From: Pseudomonas sp. Fl4BN1
Lineage (GTDB): Bacteria > Pseudomonadota > Gammaproteobacteria > Pseudomonadales > Pseudomonadaceae
NCBI RefSeq assembly: GCF_009908285.1
Contig: NZ_JAAARM010000009.1
Span: 124,001-188,000 of the forward strand
DNA length: 64,000 bases
Reading direction: 5' to 3'
Under the pieces are notes generated by a model. The model was given only the letters and a program-made list of their open reading frames with translations. It did no database searches and had not been told where the DNA came from. This document shows, piece after piece, positions 49,583 to 57,603 of the stretch. The stretch's first letter is position 1. Every line of letters starts with the position of its first letter. The translations under genes and the position numbers were made by a program.

Positions 49583-50917
49583 TTAGCGGTTGAAGCGCAG
49601 GGGCAGGCCCTGGCAGTCGTCGTACAGGCGGCCCTGGTGCCAGGCGAGCTGGCCCGATACCAGGGTGGTGCTGACGCTATGGCGCAAGCGTTGGCCGGCG
49701 AAGGGTGTCCAGCCGCAGTGGGCGAGGATCGGCTGGCTGTCCACGGCCATGCCTTCAGGCTCGGCGCGGATCAGCACCAGATCGGCCCAGTAGCCTTCGC
49801 GCAGGTAGCCGCGGTCGGGAATCGCGAACAGATCGGCCACTCGGTGGCTGGTCTTGGCCACCAGGGTGGTCAGGGGCAGTAGCTGATCAGCCACCAGTTC
49901 CAGCAGCGCCGGCAACGCGTGTTGCACCAGCGGCAGGCCGGAAGGCGCGCGGGTGTAGGACAACTGCTTCTGCTCCCAGGTGTGGGGCGCGTGGTCGGTG
50001 CCGATGACGTCCAGGCGATGGCTGTTCAGGGCCTGGCGCAGGGCATCGCGATCGGCCTGGGTCTTGATCGCCGGGTTGCATTTGATCAGGTGGCCAAGGC
50101 GCGAGTAGTCGCGTTCATCGAACAGCAGGTGGTGCAGGCAGACTTCGGCAGTGATGCGTTTCTCGGCCAGGGGCCGGTCCTCGAACAGCGCCAGTTCCCG
50201 GGCGCTGGTCAGGTGCAGGACGTGCAGGCGGGTGCCGTGTTGCTTCGCCAGTTCCACGGCCAGGGACGAGGAGCGGTAGCAGGCCTCGGCATCACGGATC
50301 CGCGGGTGGGCGGCGGCGGGAATCTGCTCGCCATAGAGTTGCTGCCAGCGCTGTTGCCTGGCCTGGATGCTCGGGGTGTGTTCGCAGTGGGCCAGGAGGA
50401 TGGTGGGTACTTGGCGAAACAACCGATCCAGTACCAGAGGATCGTCTACCAGCATGTTGCCGGTGGAGGCTCCCATGAACACTTTGACCCCGGCTACCTG
50501 GGTGGGATCGAGGGCGGCGATGGTGTCGAGGTTGTCGTTGCTGACGCCAAAGTGAAAGCCGTAGTTGGCCACTGAGGCGACCGCCGCGCGGCGCTTCTTG
50601 TCGTTGAGGGCGTCCAGGGTCAGGGTCGCCGGCGAGGTGTTGGGCATGTCCATGAAACTGGTGATGCCGCCGGCCACCGCTGCCCGCGACTCGCTGTACA
50701 GGCTGCCTTTTTCCGGCGCCCCGGGATCACGAAAATGCACCTGGTCGTCGATCATTCCCGGCAGCAGCCACTGGCCCTGGGCATCGATTTCCAATTCGGC
50801 GCTGAGGTGATCGAGGCTGCCAATGGTTTCGATACGGCCGTTGCGCACCAGCAGGTCGGCGTCGAACACGCGTTCTTCATTGACCAGGCGGGCATTGCGA
50901 ATGAGGATTCGACTCAT
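49583..50917 (-). CDS. pyrC2: Dihydroorotase paralogue (PyrC2/PyrQ) with altered metal motif
   Basis: 444-residue amidohydrolase of pyrimidine synthesis. The usual first His of the HxH metal motif is Gln59 (Q59-V60-H61). Lys145 (the residue usually carboxylated), His177, His235 and Asp308 are present. The loss of one metal ligand fits a zinc-sparing variant. It is second to last in the Zur-type operon; P. aeruginosa PyrQ (PA5541) is the corresponding paralogue that I recall. The name follows that gene position. Confidence 0.9.
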   Translation of the reverse strand: MSRILIRNARLVNEERVFDADLLVRNGRIETIGSLDHLSAELEIDAQGQWLLPGMIDDQVHFRDPGAPEKGSLYSESRAAVAGGITSFMDMPNTSPATLTLDALNDKKRRAAVASVANYGFHFGVSNDNLDTIAALDPTQVAGVKVFMGASTGNMLVDDPLVLDRLFRQVPTILLAHCEHTPSIQARQQRWQQLYGEQIPAAAHPRIRDAEACYRSSSLAVELAKQHGTRLHVLHLTSARELALFEDRPLAEKRITAEVCLHHLLFDERDYSRLGHLIKCNPAIKTQADRDALRQALNSHRLDVIGTDHAPHTWEQKQLSYTRAPSGLPLVQHALPALLELVADQLLPLTTLVAKTSHRVADLFAIPDRGYLREGYWADLVLIRAEPEGMAVDSQPILAHCGWTPFAGQRLRHSVSTTLVSGQLAWHQGRLYDDCQGLPLRFNR

Positions 50918-50919
50918 GC

Positions 50920-51480
50920 TTAAAACTCGTTCTGCAGGGCCTTGTAGCCGCGGATCAGGTCGACGTTGGTGCGGGCCACGTCTTCGGAAAACTCCGATGC
51001 GCTGACGCTCACCGGAGGGAATTGGCCGAGGTCGGTCTTGGGGCCGATCCGGGTGGTGGAGGGCACATAGAAACCCTTGGGCAAATCGCGGCCGTCCACC
51101 ACCGAGTTGTGCCGGACCACGCTGCCGTCGCCGACTACGCAGTTGAACAGCACGCTGTTGAAACCGATGAACACTCGGTCGCCGACCACGCAGGGGCCGT
51201 GGACGATGGAGCGGTGGGCGATGGAAGTGTGTTGGCCGATGGTTACCGCTGCGCCGGATTTGGAGTGGATTACCACGCCGTCCTGGATGTTCGAGTTGGC
51301 GCCAATGGTGATAGCTTCCATCTGCCCGGAGGCGTCCACCTCGTCAGCGCGGATTACTGCGTAGGGGCCGACGAAGACGTTGTCGCCGATGACCACCTTG
51401 CCGCAGATGATTGCGGTCTTGTCCACGTAAGCGGATTCGGCGATCACCGGCAGGTCACCGGAAGGGTTTTTACGAATCAT
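50920..51480 (-). CDS. Gamma-carbonic-anhydrase-like hexapeptide-repeat protein
   Basis: 186 residues of left-handed beta helix (for example VVIGDNVFVGPYAVIRADE and VTIGQHTSIAHRSIVHG). His residues in VVIH, IAHR and IVHG match the metal-binding triad of the Cam/gamma-CA class, which can use iron or cobalt as well as zinc. That makes it a logical backup for zinc-dependent alpha/beta-CAs. It overlaps hisI2 by 11 bases. Confidence 0.88.
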   Translation of the reverse strand: MIRKNPSGDLPVIAESAYVDKTAIICGKVVIGDNVFVGPYAVIRADEVDASGQMEAITIGANSNIQDGVVIHSKSGAAVTIGQHTSIAHRSIVHGPCVVGDRVFIGFNSVLFNCVVGDGSVVRHNSVVDGRDLPKGFYVPSTTRIGPKTDLGQFPPVSVSASEFSEDVARTNVDLIRGYKALQNEF

Positions 51481-51913
51481 GGCGCGGGTCCTTCATGGGG
51501 GAACTGATGACTTCCACCGCGCCATCGCGAATGGCGTTGTAGAAACAGTTGGGGCGGCCGGTGTGGCAGGCAGGGCCGTACTGGTCGACTTGCAGCAACA
51601 CGGCATCGCCATCGCAGTCCAGGCGCGCTTCGACCAGGCGCTGCCGGTTCCCGGAGCTTTCACCCTTGCGCCACAGGCACTGGCGCGAACGCGACCAGTA
51701 GCAGGCCTGGCCGCTGGCCAGGGTTTCGGCCAGGGCCCGGCGGTTCATCCAGGCCAGCATCAGCACCTCGCCGCTGTCGTGTTGCTGGGCGATGGCGGCG
51801 ATCAGCCCATCGCTGTTCCAGGGCAGGGCATCGAGCACGGCAGTCAGTGGCCAGCGGCTACCGATGGCGGCGCTTTCCAGGTCCAGCATCGACAGCGGCG
51901 GGCGTCGGATCAT
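51470..51913 (-). CDS. hisI2: Phosphoribosyl-AMP cyclohydrolase paralogue (HisI2)
   Basis: 147 residues, histidine-pathway step 3. The metal motif DCDGD (Asp for Mg, Cys for Zn) and the C-x6-C pattern (PACHTGRPNC) keep the classical ligands, so loss of zinc is not evident. The start overlaps the preceding znuA-like stop (ATGA). Co-location with znu, folE2 and thrS2 implies zinc-responsive expression. Confidence 0.9.
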   Translation of the reverse strand: MIRRPPLSMLDLESAAIGSRWPLTAVLDALPWNSDGLIAAIAQQHDSGEVLMLAWMNRRALAETLASGQACYWSRSRQCLWRKGESSGNRQRLVEARLDCDGDAVLLQVDQYGPACHTGRPNCFYNAIRDGAVEVISSPMKDPRHDS

Positions 51914-52794
51914 GGCTGGCTCAAGGCCTCGTACAAGGTATTGAGGTTGTATTCGAACAGCCCGGTGAAGGTGCTGGCCGGGCCGCTGGCCGAGAGGGCG
52001 TCGGAGTACAAGGTGCCACCGATATGGGCACCGCTTTCTTCGGCGATCTGCTTGAGCAGGCGTGCGTCCTTGATGTTCTCCATGAACACTGCCTTGACCT
52101 TGGCGTTGCGGATCTGGGTGATCAGCGCCGCGACTTCGGCGGCCGATGGCTCACGCTCGGTGGACAAGCCCTGGGGCGCCATGAAGTCGATACCGTAGGC
52201 TTGGCCCAGGTAGCCGAAGGCATCGTGGGAGGTGACGATCTTGCGGTTGCCAGGGGGCAGCGAGCCGAGCTTGGCCTTGGCTTCGGCCAGCAGGTGATAG
52301 ATCTGTTTCAGGTAAGCCTGGCTGTTGCGCTGGTAGTCGGCCTGATGGGCCGGGTCGGCTGCGATCAGCGCCTTGGTGATGTTGTTCACATAGAGTTCGC
52401 TGTTGGCCAGGTTGTGCCAGGCGTGAGGGTCGGGAATGCTTTCGCCGTCTTCCTCCAGGGTCCGTGGAATCACCCCGCGGCTGGCAGTGATCAGCGCAGT
52501 CTTGGTGGCGGTACTGGCCACCAGGCGATCCAGCCAGGGCTCGAAGCCCAGGCCGTTCTTGATGATCAGCCGGGCCTTGAGCAGGGCCTTGGCGTCATCC
52601 GGACTTGGTTCGTAGGTGTGGGCGTCTTCATCGGCGCCCACCAGGTTGGTGATCTGCACATGCTCACCACCGACCTGGCGGGTCATGTCGGCGAGGATGC
52701 TGAAACTGGTGACCACGGCAAGTTTGTCCGCAGCGTGGGCGGTCGACAGCGACAGCGGCAACAGCAGGCTGAACAGCACGAGTAGAGCGCGCAT
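51910..52794 (-). CDS. znuA2: Zinc-type metal ABC transporter substrate-binding protein (ZnuA-like)
   Basis: 294 residues. Signal peptide ending AHAA, then a cluster A-I solute-binding fold. Candidate metal ligands are His in EDAHTYEP, His in DPHAWH and His in TSHDAFGY, and an Asp in YSDAL. It lacks the long His/Asp-rich loop of classical ZnuA and so resembles the AztC/short-loop type. The ATG at 52794 has GAGGTG upstream. Mn2+ cannot be excluded by sequence, but the neighbours argue for zinc. Confidence 0.9.
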   Translation of the reverse strand: MRALLVLFSLLLPLSLSTAHAADKLAVVTSFSILADMTRQVGGEHVQITNLVGADEDAHTYEPSPDDAKALLKARLIIKNGLGFEPWLDRLVASTATKTALITASRGVIPRTLEEDGESIPDPHAWHNLANSELYVNNITKALIAADPAHQADYQRNSQAYLKQIYHLLAEAKAKLGSLPPGNRKIVTSHDAFGYLGQAYGIDFMAPQGLSTEREPSAAEVAALITQIRNAKVKAVFMENIKDARLLKQIAEESGAHIGGTLYSDALSASGPASTFTGLFEYNLNTLYEALSQP

Positions 52795-52805
52795 CGGGAA
52801 ACACC

Positions 52806-53672
52806 TCATGGGGATGTGAGCAACGGTGGGCGGTGCAGCAAGCCGTGCACCGGCCCGAACACCACGGACAGCAGGTACAGAGCGCCCGCCACCAGCACGA
52901 TGGCGGGTCCGCTGGGCAGCGAGTAATGGAACGACAGCAGCAGGCCGAGCCAAACCGAGAGGCAGCCGAGCAGCGCGGCGATGCCCATCAGCAAGGGCAG
53001 GCGGCGGCTCCAGAAACGCGAGGCGGCGGCCGGCAGCATCATCAGCCCCACCACCATCAACGCGCCGATGGCTTGGAAACCAATCACCAGGTTGAGCACT
53101 ACCAGGGCCAGGAACAGGCCGTGGGCCAAAGGCCCGAGGCGGCTGACGCTGTGCAGGAACAACGGGTCGAGGGTGTCTAGCAGCAGCGGTTTGTAGATCA
53201 GTGTCATGGCCAGCAGGCTGACGGCTGAGACCCAGAGCATGCCCTGCAAGGTCGGGCCGTCCACCGCCAGGGCGGAGCCGAACAACAGGTGCAAGAGGTC
53301 CAGGCGTTTGCCGGCCAACCCAAGAATCAGCACGCCGCTGGCCAGGGAGATGGGGTAGATGGCGGCGATGCTGGCGTCTTCCCGCAGGCCGGTGCGGCGG
53401 GTGATCCAGGCGGCCAGGCCCGCCATGCCCAGGCCGGCGCCAAGGCCGCCGAGGGTCAGCGCCGGTAGGCTCAGGCCAGCAAACCAAAATCCCAGGGCGG
53501 CGCCAGGGAGAATGCCGTGGGCTACTGCATCACCGATCAAGCTCATGCGGCGCAGGATCAGAAACACCCCCAAAGGGGCAGTGCTGCAAGCCAGGACCAG
53601 GCCGCCGAGCAAGGCCCGGCGCATGAACATGAACTCGTTGAACGGCTGCCAGAGATGTGCGGCGATCTGCAT
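52806..53672 (-). CDS. znuB2: Metal ABC transporter permease (ZnuB-like)
   Basis: 288 residues, ABC-3 family with about eight helices. The conserved AVAHGILPGAALGFW and GAIGALMVVGLMMLPAAASR segments are seen. It starts within the stop of the ATPase gene (ATGA, 53672) and is followed after 11 bases by the binding-protein gene, giving a complete uptake system. Confidence 0.92.
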   Translation of the reverse strand: MQIAAHLWQPFNEFMFMRRALLGGLVLACSTAPLGVFLILRRMSLIGDAVAHGILPGAALGFWFAGLSLPALTLGGLGAGLGMAGLAAWITRRTGLREDASIAAIYPISLASGVLILGLAGKRLDLLHLLFGSALAVDGPTLQGMLWVSAVSLLAMTLIYKPLLLDTLDPLFLHSVSRLGPLAHGLFLALVVLNLVIGFQAIGALMVVGLMMLPAAASRFWSRRLPLLMGIAALLGCLSVWLGLLLSFHYSLPSGPAIVLVAGALYLLSVVFGPVHGLLHRPPLLTSP

Positions 53673-54340
53673 CAAGCTACCTGTGTCTGGAATTGTGGAG
53701 CGATCAGTTCCCGGCTGGGGCCGAAGACACAGCCGCTGCTTTTGATCAGCAGCGTCTGGGGGATGTGCTGACGCACTGCAGCCAAGTCATGACAGACCAC
53801 CACCAAGGTCCGGCCCTGGGCATGCCAGGCATGCAGGTGTTGCCAGAGCAGGGTTTGGCCCAGTTCATCCAGGGCTGCATGGGGTTCATCCAGCAGCAAC
53901 AGAGAGGCCTCGGTCAGGCTCAGGCGAGCCAGCAGCGCACGTTGTAATTCACCGCCGGAGAGCGCCATCAGCGAGCGCTTTTCCAAGCCACTCAAACACC
54001 AGTCTGCGAGTGCGGCCTGCAGCTTTTCCGCCCGGGTCCTGGTCGGTTCACGCTTGCCCCAGAATCCGCCGGCCACCAGTTCTTCCAAGCTGATGGGGAA
54101 CTGCCGGTCGAGGTGTTGCTGTTGAGGCAGGAATGACAATCCGCCACGTTGCGGGACTGCCAGATCGACTTTGCCGGCCAGCGGTTTTTGCAATCCGGCC
54201 AGGACCTTCAACAGGCTGCTTTTGCCTGAACCGTTGGCGCCGATGATCGCGCTAAAACTGCCGGTGGGCAGGTGCAGATCCAAGGCTGGGGTCATTGGCT
54301 GGCCGGGAGCGCCCCAGCGTAATGCTTGGCAACTGATCAT
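53672..54340 (-). CDS. znuC2: Metal ABC transporter ATP-binding protein (ZnuC-like)
   Basis: 222 residues. Walker A GANGSGKSS (~36), signature LSGGELQRALLARLS and Walker B LLLLDEPHAALDE are complete. Classical ZnuC often has a His-rich tail; none is present. The start at 54340 overlaps the folE2 stop (ATGA); an upstream Met at 54358 would extend it by six residues. Confidence 0.92.
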   Translation of the reverse strand: MISCQALRWGAPGQPMTPALDLHLPTGSFSAIIGANGSGKSSLLKVLAGLQKPLAGKVDLAVPQRGGLSFLPQQQHLDRQFPISLEELVAGGFWGKREPTRTRAEKLQAALADWCLSGLEKRSLMALSGGELQRALLARLSLTEASLLLLDEPHAALDELGQTLLWQHLHAWHAQGRTLVVVCHDLAAVRQHIPQTLLIKSSGCVFGPSRELIAPQFQTQVA

Positions 54341-55233
54341 CAAGCCTCCCAGTTCCAACGGCTTTCAGCCACCGCGTCATGGGCGTGCAGGCTTTCTGCA
54401 TGCACCACGCGCAAGTGGAAGGCGTTGACTCCAGGGGAGCGACGCAGGGCCAGGTTCAAGCGGCGGGCGGCGTCTTCGCAGAACATCAGGTTTTGTCCGT
54501 TGGCCAGGGCGAAGGCTTGCTCGTCGGCGCGTTTGACTGCGGTTTGCACTGCGGTGCCCAGGGCGTTTTCAGCGTCATTGATCAGCGCAATCAGCGGCAG
54601 TTCGTCGAGGAAATCGTCTAGGCGCAGGCGCAGTTCGGCATGGCTGCGTTGGCTGTGGGGTGTGGCAACAATGCCTTGGGTCGATCCCAGCCAGGCGAGA
54701 ACATCGGCATGCTGCAACGGCTGATTGGCAAAATCATCGACGAATTGCTGCTGAATCAACTGCCGGGACAGGGCTGCCGAACACGGGCAAGTTGAGGAAT
54801 AAGGCACGTCGATCTTTAGTTCCACGTGGAACATCGCGTTTTTCAGCCGCGCTTCGATGCATAAGGGATAGCTCTTCCAGCCGGCCAATGGACTGACCAG
54901 GGCCGGGCGTTTGAGCAGCAAGTCGAGGTGAATGCGCAGGTAGGCGCTGTGGGCCAAACCCTGGTGGCTGTCGAGAAAACGCCGCAACACCTGACGCAGC
55001 AGAGCCGGGGTCAGGTTTTCCTGTTCGAGCAGTTCCAGGGCCAGGTACAGGCGCGACATGTGAATACCGCGCGCCTCGCCGTCGTCGAGGCTGACCCCGG
55101 CATCGGCTTTGGCCGCGACCCGCTGACTGTCGATCACTACAGGTAAGGCAATGCCGCACATGCCTACCCATTCCAAAGGCAAGGCTTGGCGTGAGGCCTG
55201 CGCGGCAATATCCGGCAGAGTCAGCGCGTTCAT
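54340..55233 (-). CDS. folE2: Zinc-independent GTP cyclohydrolase I type B (FolE2)
   Basis: 297 residues. Type IB enzyme (also called MptA/GCYH-IB) making dihydroneopterin triphosphate for folate, normally with Mn/Fe instead of zinc. The active-site Cys is in PYSSTCPCSAALS and a metal-binding His region lies in PHSQRSHAEL. It is the first gene of the eight-gene operon, with a Zur-like box 32-46 bases upstream. A parS site (54818-54833) lies inside and encodes M-F-H-V-E-L. Confidence 0.95.
   Translation of the reverse strand: MNALTLPDIAAQASRQALPLEWVGMCGIALPVVIDSQRVAAKADAGVSLDDGEARGIHMSRLYLALELLEQENLTPALLRQVLRRFLDSHQGLAHSAYLRIHLDLLLKRPALVSPLAGWKSYPLCIEARLKNAMFHVELKIDVPYSSTCPCSAALSRQLIQQQFVDDFANQPLQHADVLAWLGSTQGIVATPHSQRSHAELRLRLDDFLDELPLIALINDAENALGTAVQTAVKRADEQAFALANGQNLMFCEDAARRLNLALRRSPGVNAFHLRVVHAESLHAHDAVAESRWNWEA
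54818..54833. other. parS: parS site (ParB loading site) inside folE2
   Basis: AGTTCCACGTGGAACA. The central 14 bases GTTCCACGTGGAAC are a perfect palindrome identical to those of the site at 39213. It is about 49 kb from parAB on the same chromosome arm. Confidence 0.93.
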
Positions 55234-55264
55234 GAGCAGGTCCGTCGTAGGAAATAATTCGACA

Positions 55265-55279
55265 TGTTATATTATAACA
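55265..55279. promoter_or_regulatory. Zur-like operator between folE2 and amiC
   Basis: TGTTATATTATAACA is a perfect 7+1+7 palindrome matching the GTTATAnnATAAC-type Zur box of gamma-proteobacteria. It sits 32 bases before folE2 and 84 before the preferred amiC start, so it can control both divergent units. Confidence 0.88.
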
Positions 55280-55362
55280 ATGCGTTCGATGGGAAATTTT
55301 TCCTCGCCGTTTCTTCAGCCTGCCTTGTGAGTACGGACGCTCCCCTATTTGCGGTATTTGTC

Positions 55363-56586
55363 ATGCACAGACGTCAATTGCTCAACCTGCTGTTGGCCGG
55401 TACGGCCCTGATGTTTCCCTGGAGTATTTCCGCTGCGCAGATCCGCAATGCCCGGTTGTGGAAAGACCCCGACAAGCTGCGGCTGGTGCTCGATCTGAGT
55501 GGCCCGGTGCAGTACAAGACCTTCACCCTCAGTGCGCCGGAGCGCTTGATCATCGATTTGAGCGGGGCCCGCCTGAGTGGCGACTTCAGTCAGTTGGCCC
55601 TGGCCAATACGGTGATTCGTTCGATCCGCTCCGGGCATTTTGGCCAGGGCGATACGCGGATCGTCCTTGATCTGAGTGAGCCGGTGCGGCTCAACAGTTT
55701 TCTCCTGCCGCCCCAGGGCGGGCAGGGGCATCGGCTGGTGCTGGACCTGTCCCACGCTGGCAAGGCGCCGCTGCAGATCGCCGCGGCAGCCGCACCGCTG
55801 GTCAAGCCCGAGGTGTCGGTGGATAGATCGCATCCCAAGCGCAACATCATCGTCGTGGTGGACCCCGGGCACGGGGGCAAGGATCCGGGTGCGGTGGGGG
55901 CCAGGGGCGAACGGGAAAAGGATGTGGTGTTGTCCATCGCCCAGTTGTTGGCCAAGCGACTCAAGCGCGAGAAGGGTTTCGACGTGAAGCTGGTGCGTAA
56001 CGACGACTTCTTCGTGCCACTGCGCAAGCGAGTGGAGATTGCCCACAAGCATAAGGCCGACATGTTCATCTCGGTGCATGCCGACGCCGCACCGCGACTC
56101 ACCGCCTCGGGTGCCTCGGTGTACACCCTGTCCGAAGGTGGTGCGACCTCGGCCACAGCACGGTTCATGGCCCAGCGGGAAAACGGCGCCGATCTGTTGG
56201 GGGCCACCCGTTTGCTCAACCTCAAGGACAAGGACCCGATGCTGGCCGGAGTGATCCTCGACATGTCGATGAACGCCACCATTGCCGCCAGCCTGCAACT
56301 GGGGAACACGGTGCTGGACAGCCTGGCCGGGATCACCACCCTGCACCAGAAACGCGTCGAGCAGGCCGGGTTCGCGGTGCTCAAGTCCCCGGACGTGCCA
56401 TCGATCCTGGTGGAGACCGGGTTCATTTCCAACAGCCGCGACAGCCAGCGCCTGGTCACTGCACGGCATCAGCAGGCAATTGCCGATGGTTTATTCAAAG
56501 GCCTGCAGCGCTACTTCGAGAAAAATCCGCCAGCCAACAGCTACATGGCCTGGCTCCAGGAGTCGAAAAACAAGGGCTCGGTGTAG
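55363..56586 (+). CDS. amiC: N-acetylmuramoyl-L-alanine amidase (AmiC-type)
   Basis: 407 residues. The twin-Arg signal (M-H-R-R-Q-L-L-N) is followed by an AMIN domain (~30-130) and an Amidase_3 zinc-peptidase domain with VDPGHGGKDPGAVG, SVHADA and VETGFISN. Cleaves septal peptidoglycan. As a zinc enzyme in a zinc-starvation island it probably replaces amidases deprived of metal. The ATG at 55363 is chosen for its complete Tat-like signal; an in-frame ATG at 55264 lies over the Zur box and is unlikely. Confidence 0.92.
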   Translation: MHRRQLLNLLLAGTALMFPWSISAAQIRNARLWKDPDKLRLVLDLSGPVQYKTFTLSAPERLIIDLSGARLSGDFSQLALANTVIRSIRSGHFGQGDTRIVLDLSEPVRLNSFLLPPQGGQGHRLVLDLSHAGKAPLQIAAAAAPLVKPEVSVDRSHPKRNIIVVVDPGHGGKDPGAVGARGEREKDVVLSIAQLLAKRLKREKGFDVKLVRNDDFFVPLRKRVEIAHKHKADMFISVHADAAPRLTASGASVYTLSEGGATSATARFMAQRENGADLLGATRLLNLKDKDPMLAGVILDMSMNATIAASLQLGNTVLDSLAGITTLHQKRVEQAGFAVLKSPDVPSILVETGFISNSRDSQRLVTARHQQAIADGLFKGLQRYFEKNPPANSYMAWLQESKNKGSV

Positions 56587-56657
56587 GCGCCGGCTTGCTG
56601 GCGAATGGGCTGTATCAAGGGGGCTGCGGCGCCTGGTTCGCTGGCAAGTCTGCTCCG
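56584..56657. repeat. Degenerate inverted REP pair
   Basis: GCGCCGGCTTGCTGGCGAA (about 56588-56606) faces TTCGCTGGCAAGTCTGCTCC (56638-56657). It lies between the amiC stop and the convergent small-protein gene, a typical REPIN position. Confidence 0.75.
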
Positions 56658-56670
56658 CCGCCGCGTTGGG

Positions 56671-57048
56671 CTAGCAGCCGGTGATGCGGCTGCAGGTGAA
56701 CTTGGCGCTACTGCCGCCGGAGCTGGAGAAGCGGTTGCGGGTGGTCCAGCCCACGCGTTGGCTGTAACCCACCCAGGCCTCGCCGTCGGATGCCAGGCCG
56801 GTGAAGAAGGTCAGTTGTCCGTAGCGGCTGTTGGTTTGCGCCCAATAGCGTTTGCCGATCACCTCGAACCCGCGCAAGTACGTGGTGCTGCCGGCGGTAG
56901 CGACGCTGTAGGCGTTGCCCAGGGGATCGACGCAGGCCAGCAGGGTAGCACTGCGGGTGCAACTGGCCAGGGTACTGGGCACGGCCGCGACGGCATGGCC
57001 GGCAAACAGCAACAGGCTTGAGAGCAGGGTGGGCAAGACAAGGCGCAT
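56671..57048 (-). CDS. Small secreted protein of the zinc-starvation island, function unknown
   Basis: 125 residues with a signal peptide (~1-21, ending AVAA) and a mature region of about 100 residues with four Cys (two near SCTRSATLLAC, two at the C-terminus CSRITGC), so two disulfides are likely. It shares the Zur-like box at 57126-57140 with dksA2. P. aeruginosa has a small hypothetical gene in the same place. It might bind metal outside the cytoplasm, but this is inference. Confidence 0.75.
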   Translation of the reverse strand: MRLVLPTLLSSLLLFAGHAVAAVPSTLASCTRSATLLACVDPLGNAYSVATAGSTTYLRGFEVIGKRYWAQTNSRYGQLTFFTGLASDGEAWVGYSQRVGWTTRNRFSSSGGSSAKFTCSRITGC

Positions 57049-57125
57049 GGCGATTCTCGTGGCGACAGGGGCGCAGCATCGCGCCCTTCGTCGTGGGCGG
57101 CAAGAGAGGATTGGCTAATTTGCAT

Positions 57126-57140
57126 TGTTATAATATAACA
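57126..57140. promoter_or_regulatory. Zur-like operator between small secreted protein and dksA2
   Basis: TGTTATAATATAACA, a perfect 7+1+7 palindrome differing from the first box only at the centre. It lies 29 bases before dksA2 and 78 before the divergent small gene. Confidence 0.88.
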
Positions 57141-57168
57141 TCAAAACAAAGCCTGACCGTGACTCGCC

Positions 57169-57573
57169 ATGACTGAACAAGATCTTCTCGCCCAACCCGA
57201 CGCGCACTACATGAATGATGCCCAGCAGGGCTTCTTTCGTGACTTGCTGCTGGCCCAGCGCAGCGAACTGCAGGAGCGCATCGCCGCCGAATTCGACCAA
57301 CTGCGTGAACACGAGGCCCATAGCGACCCCGCCGACATCGGCAGCGCCGAAGAACAGCGGCTGTGGCAACTGCGCCTGCTGGAGCGGGAAAAGAAGCTCC
57401 TCGACAAGATTGACGAGGCCCTGGAGCACTTGGCCCGTGGTGAGTACGGCTGGTGCCGTGACACCGGCGAGGCCATCGGCCTGAAACGTCTGCTGTTGCG
57501 GCCTACCGCCACCCTGTGTATTGAAGCCAAAGAACGCCAAGAGCTGCGCGAACGCCACCAACGGGCGTTTTGA
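57169..57573 (+). CDS. dksA2: Zinc-independent RNA polymerase regulator DksA2
   Basis: 134 residues. The coiled coil has the tip acidic pair D53-P-A-D56, needed to act on RNA polymerase with ppGpp. The zinc-finger CxxC...CxxC is reduced to C96xxT99 and C117xxA120, so two of four Cys ligands are absent. This matches DksA2 paralogues that replace DksA under zinc shortage. It follows a Zur-like box and precedes a COG0523 GTPase by 30 bases. Confidence 0.95.
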   Translation: MTEQDLLAQPDAHYMNDAQQGFFRDLLLAQRSELQERIAAEFDQLREHEAHSDPADIGSAEEQRLWQLRLLEREKKLLDKIDEALEHLARGEYGWCRDTGEAIGLKRLLLRPTATLCIEAKERQELRERHQRAF

Positions 57574-57603
57574 CCCAGCCGCGACCCTGATGAGGATCAA
57601 CCG

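Noticed and set aside
55264..55362. Upstream in-frame ATG for amiC at 55264
   Set aside because: It would place the start codon immediately before the Zur-like palindrome and bury the twin-Arg signal 33 residues inside the protein.
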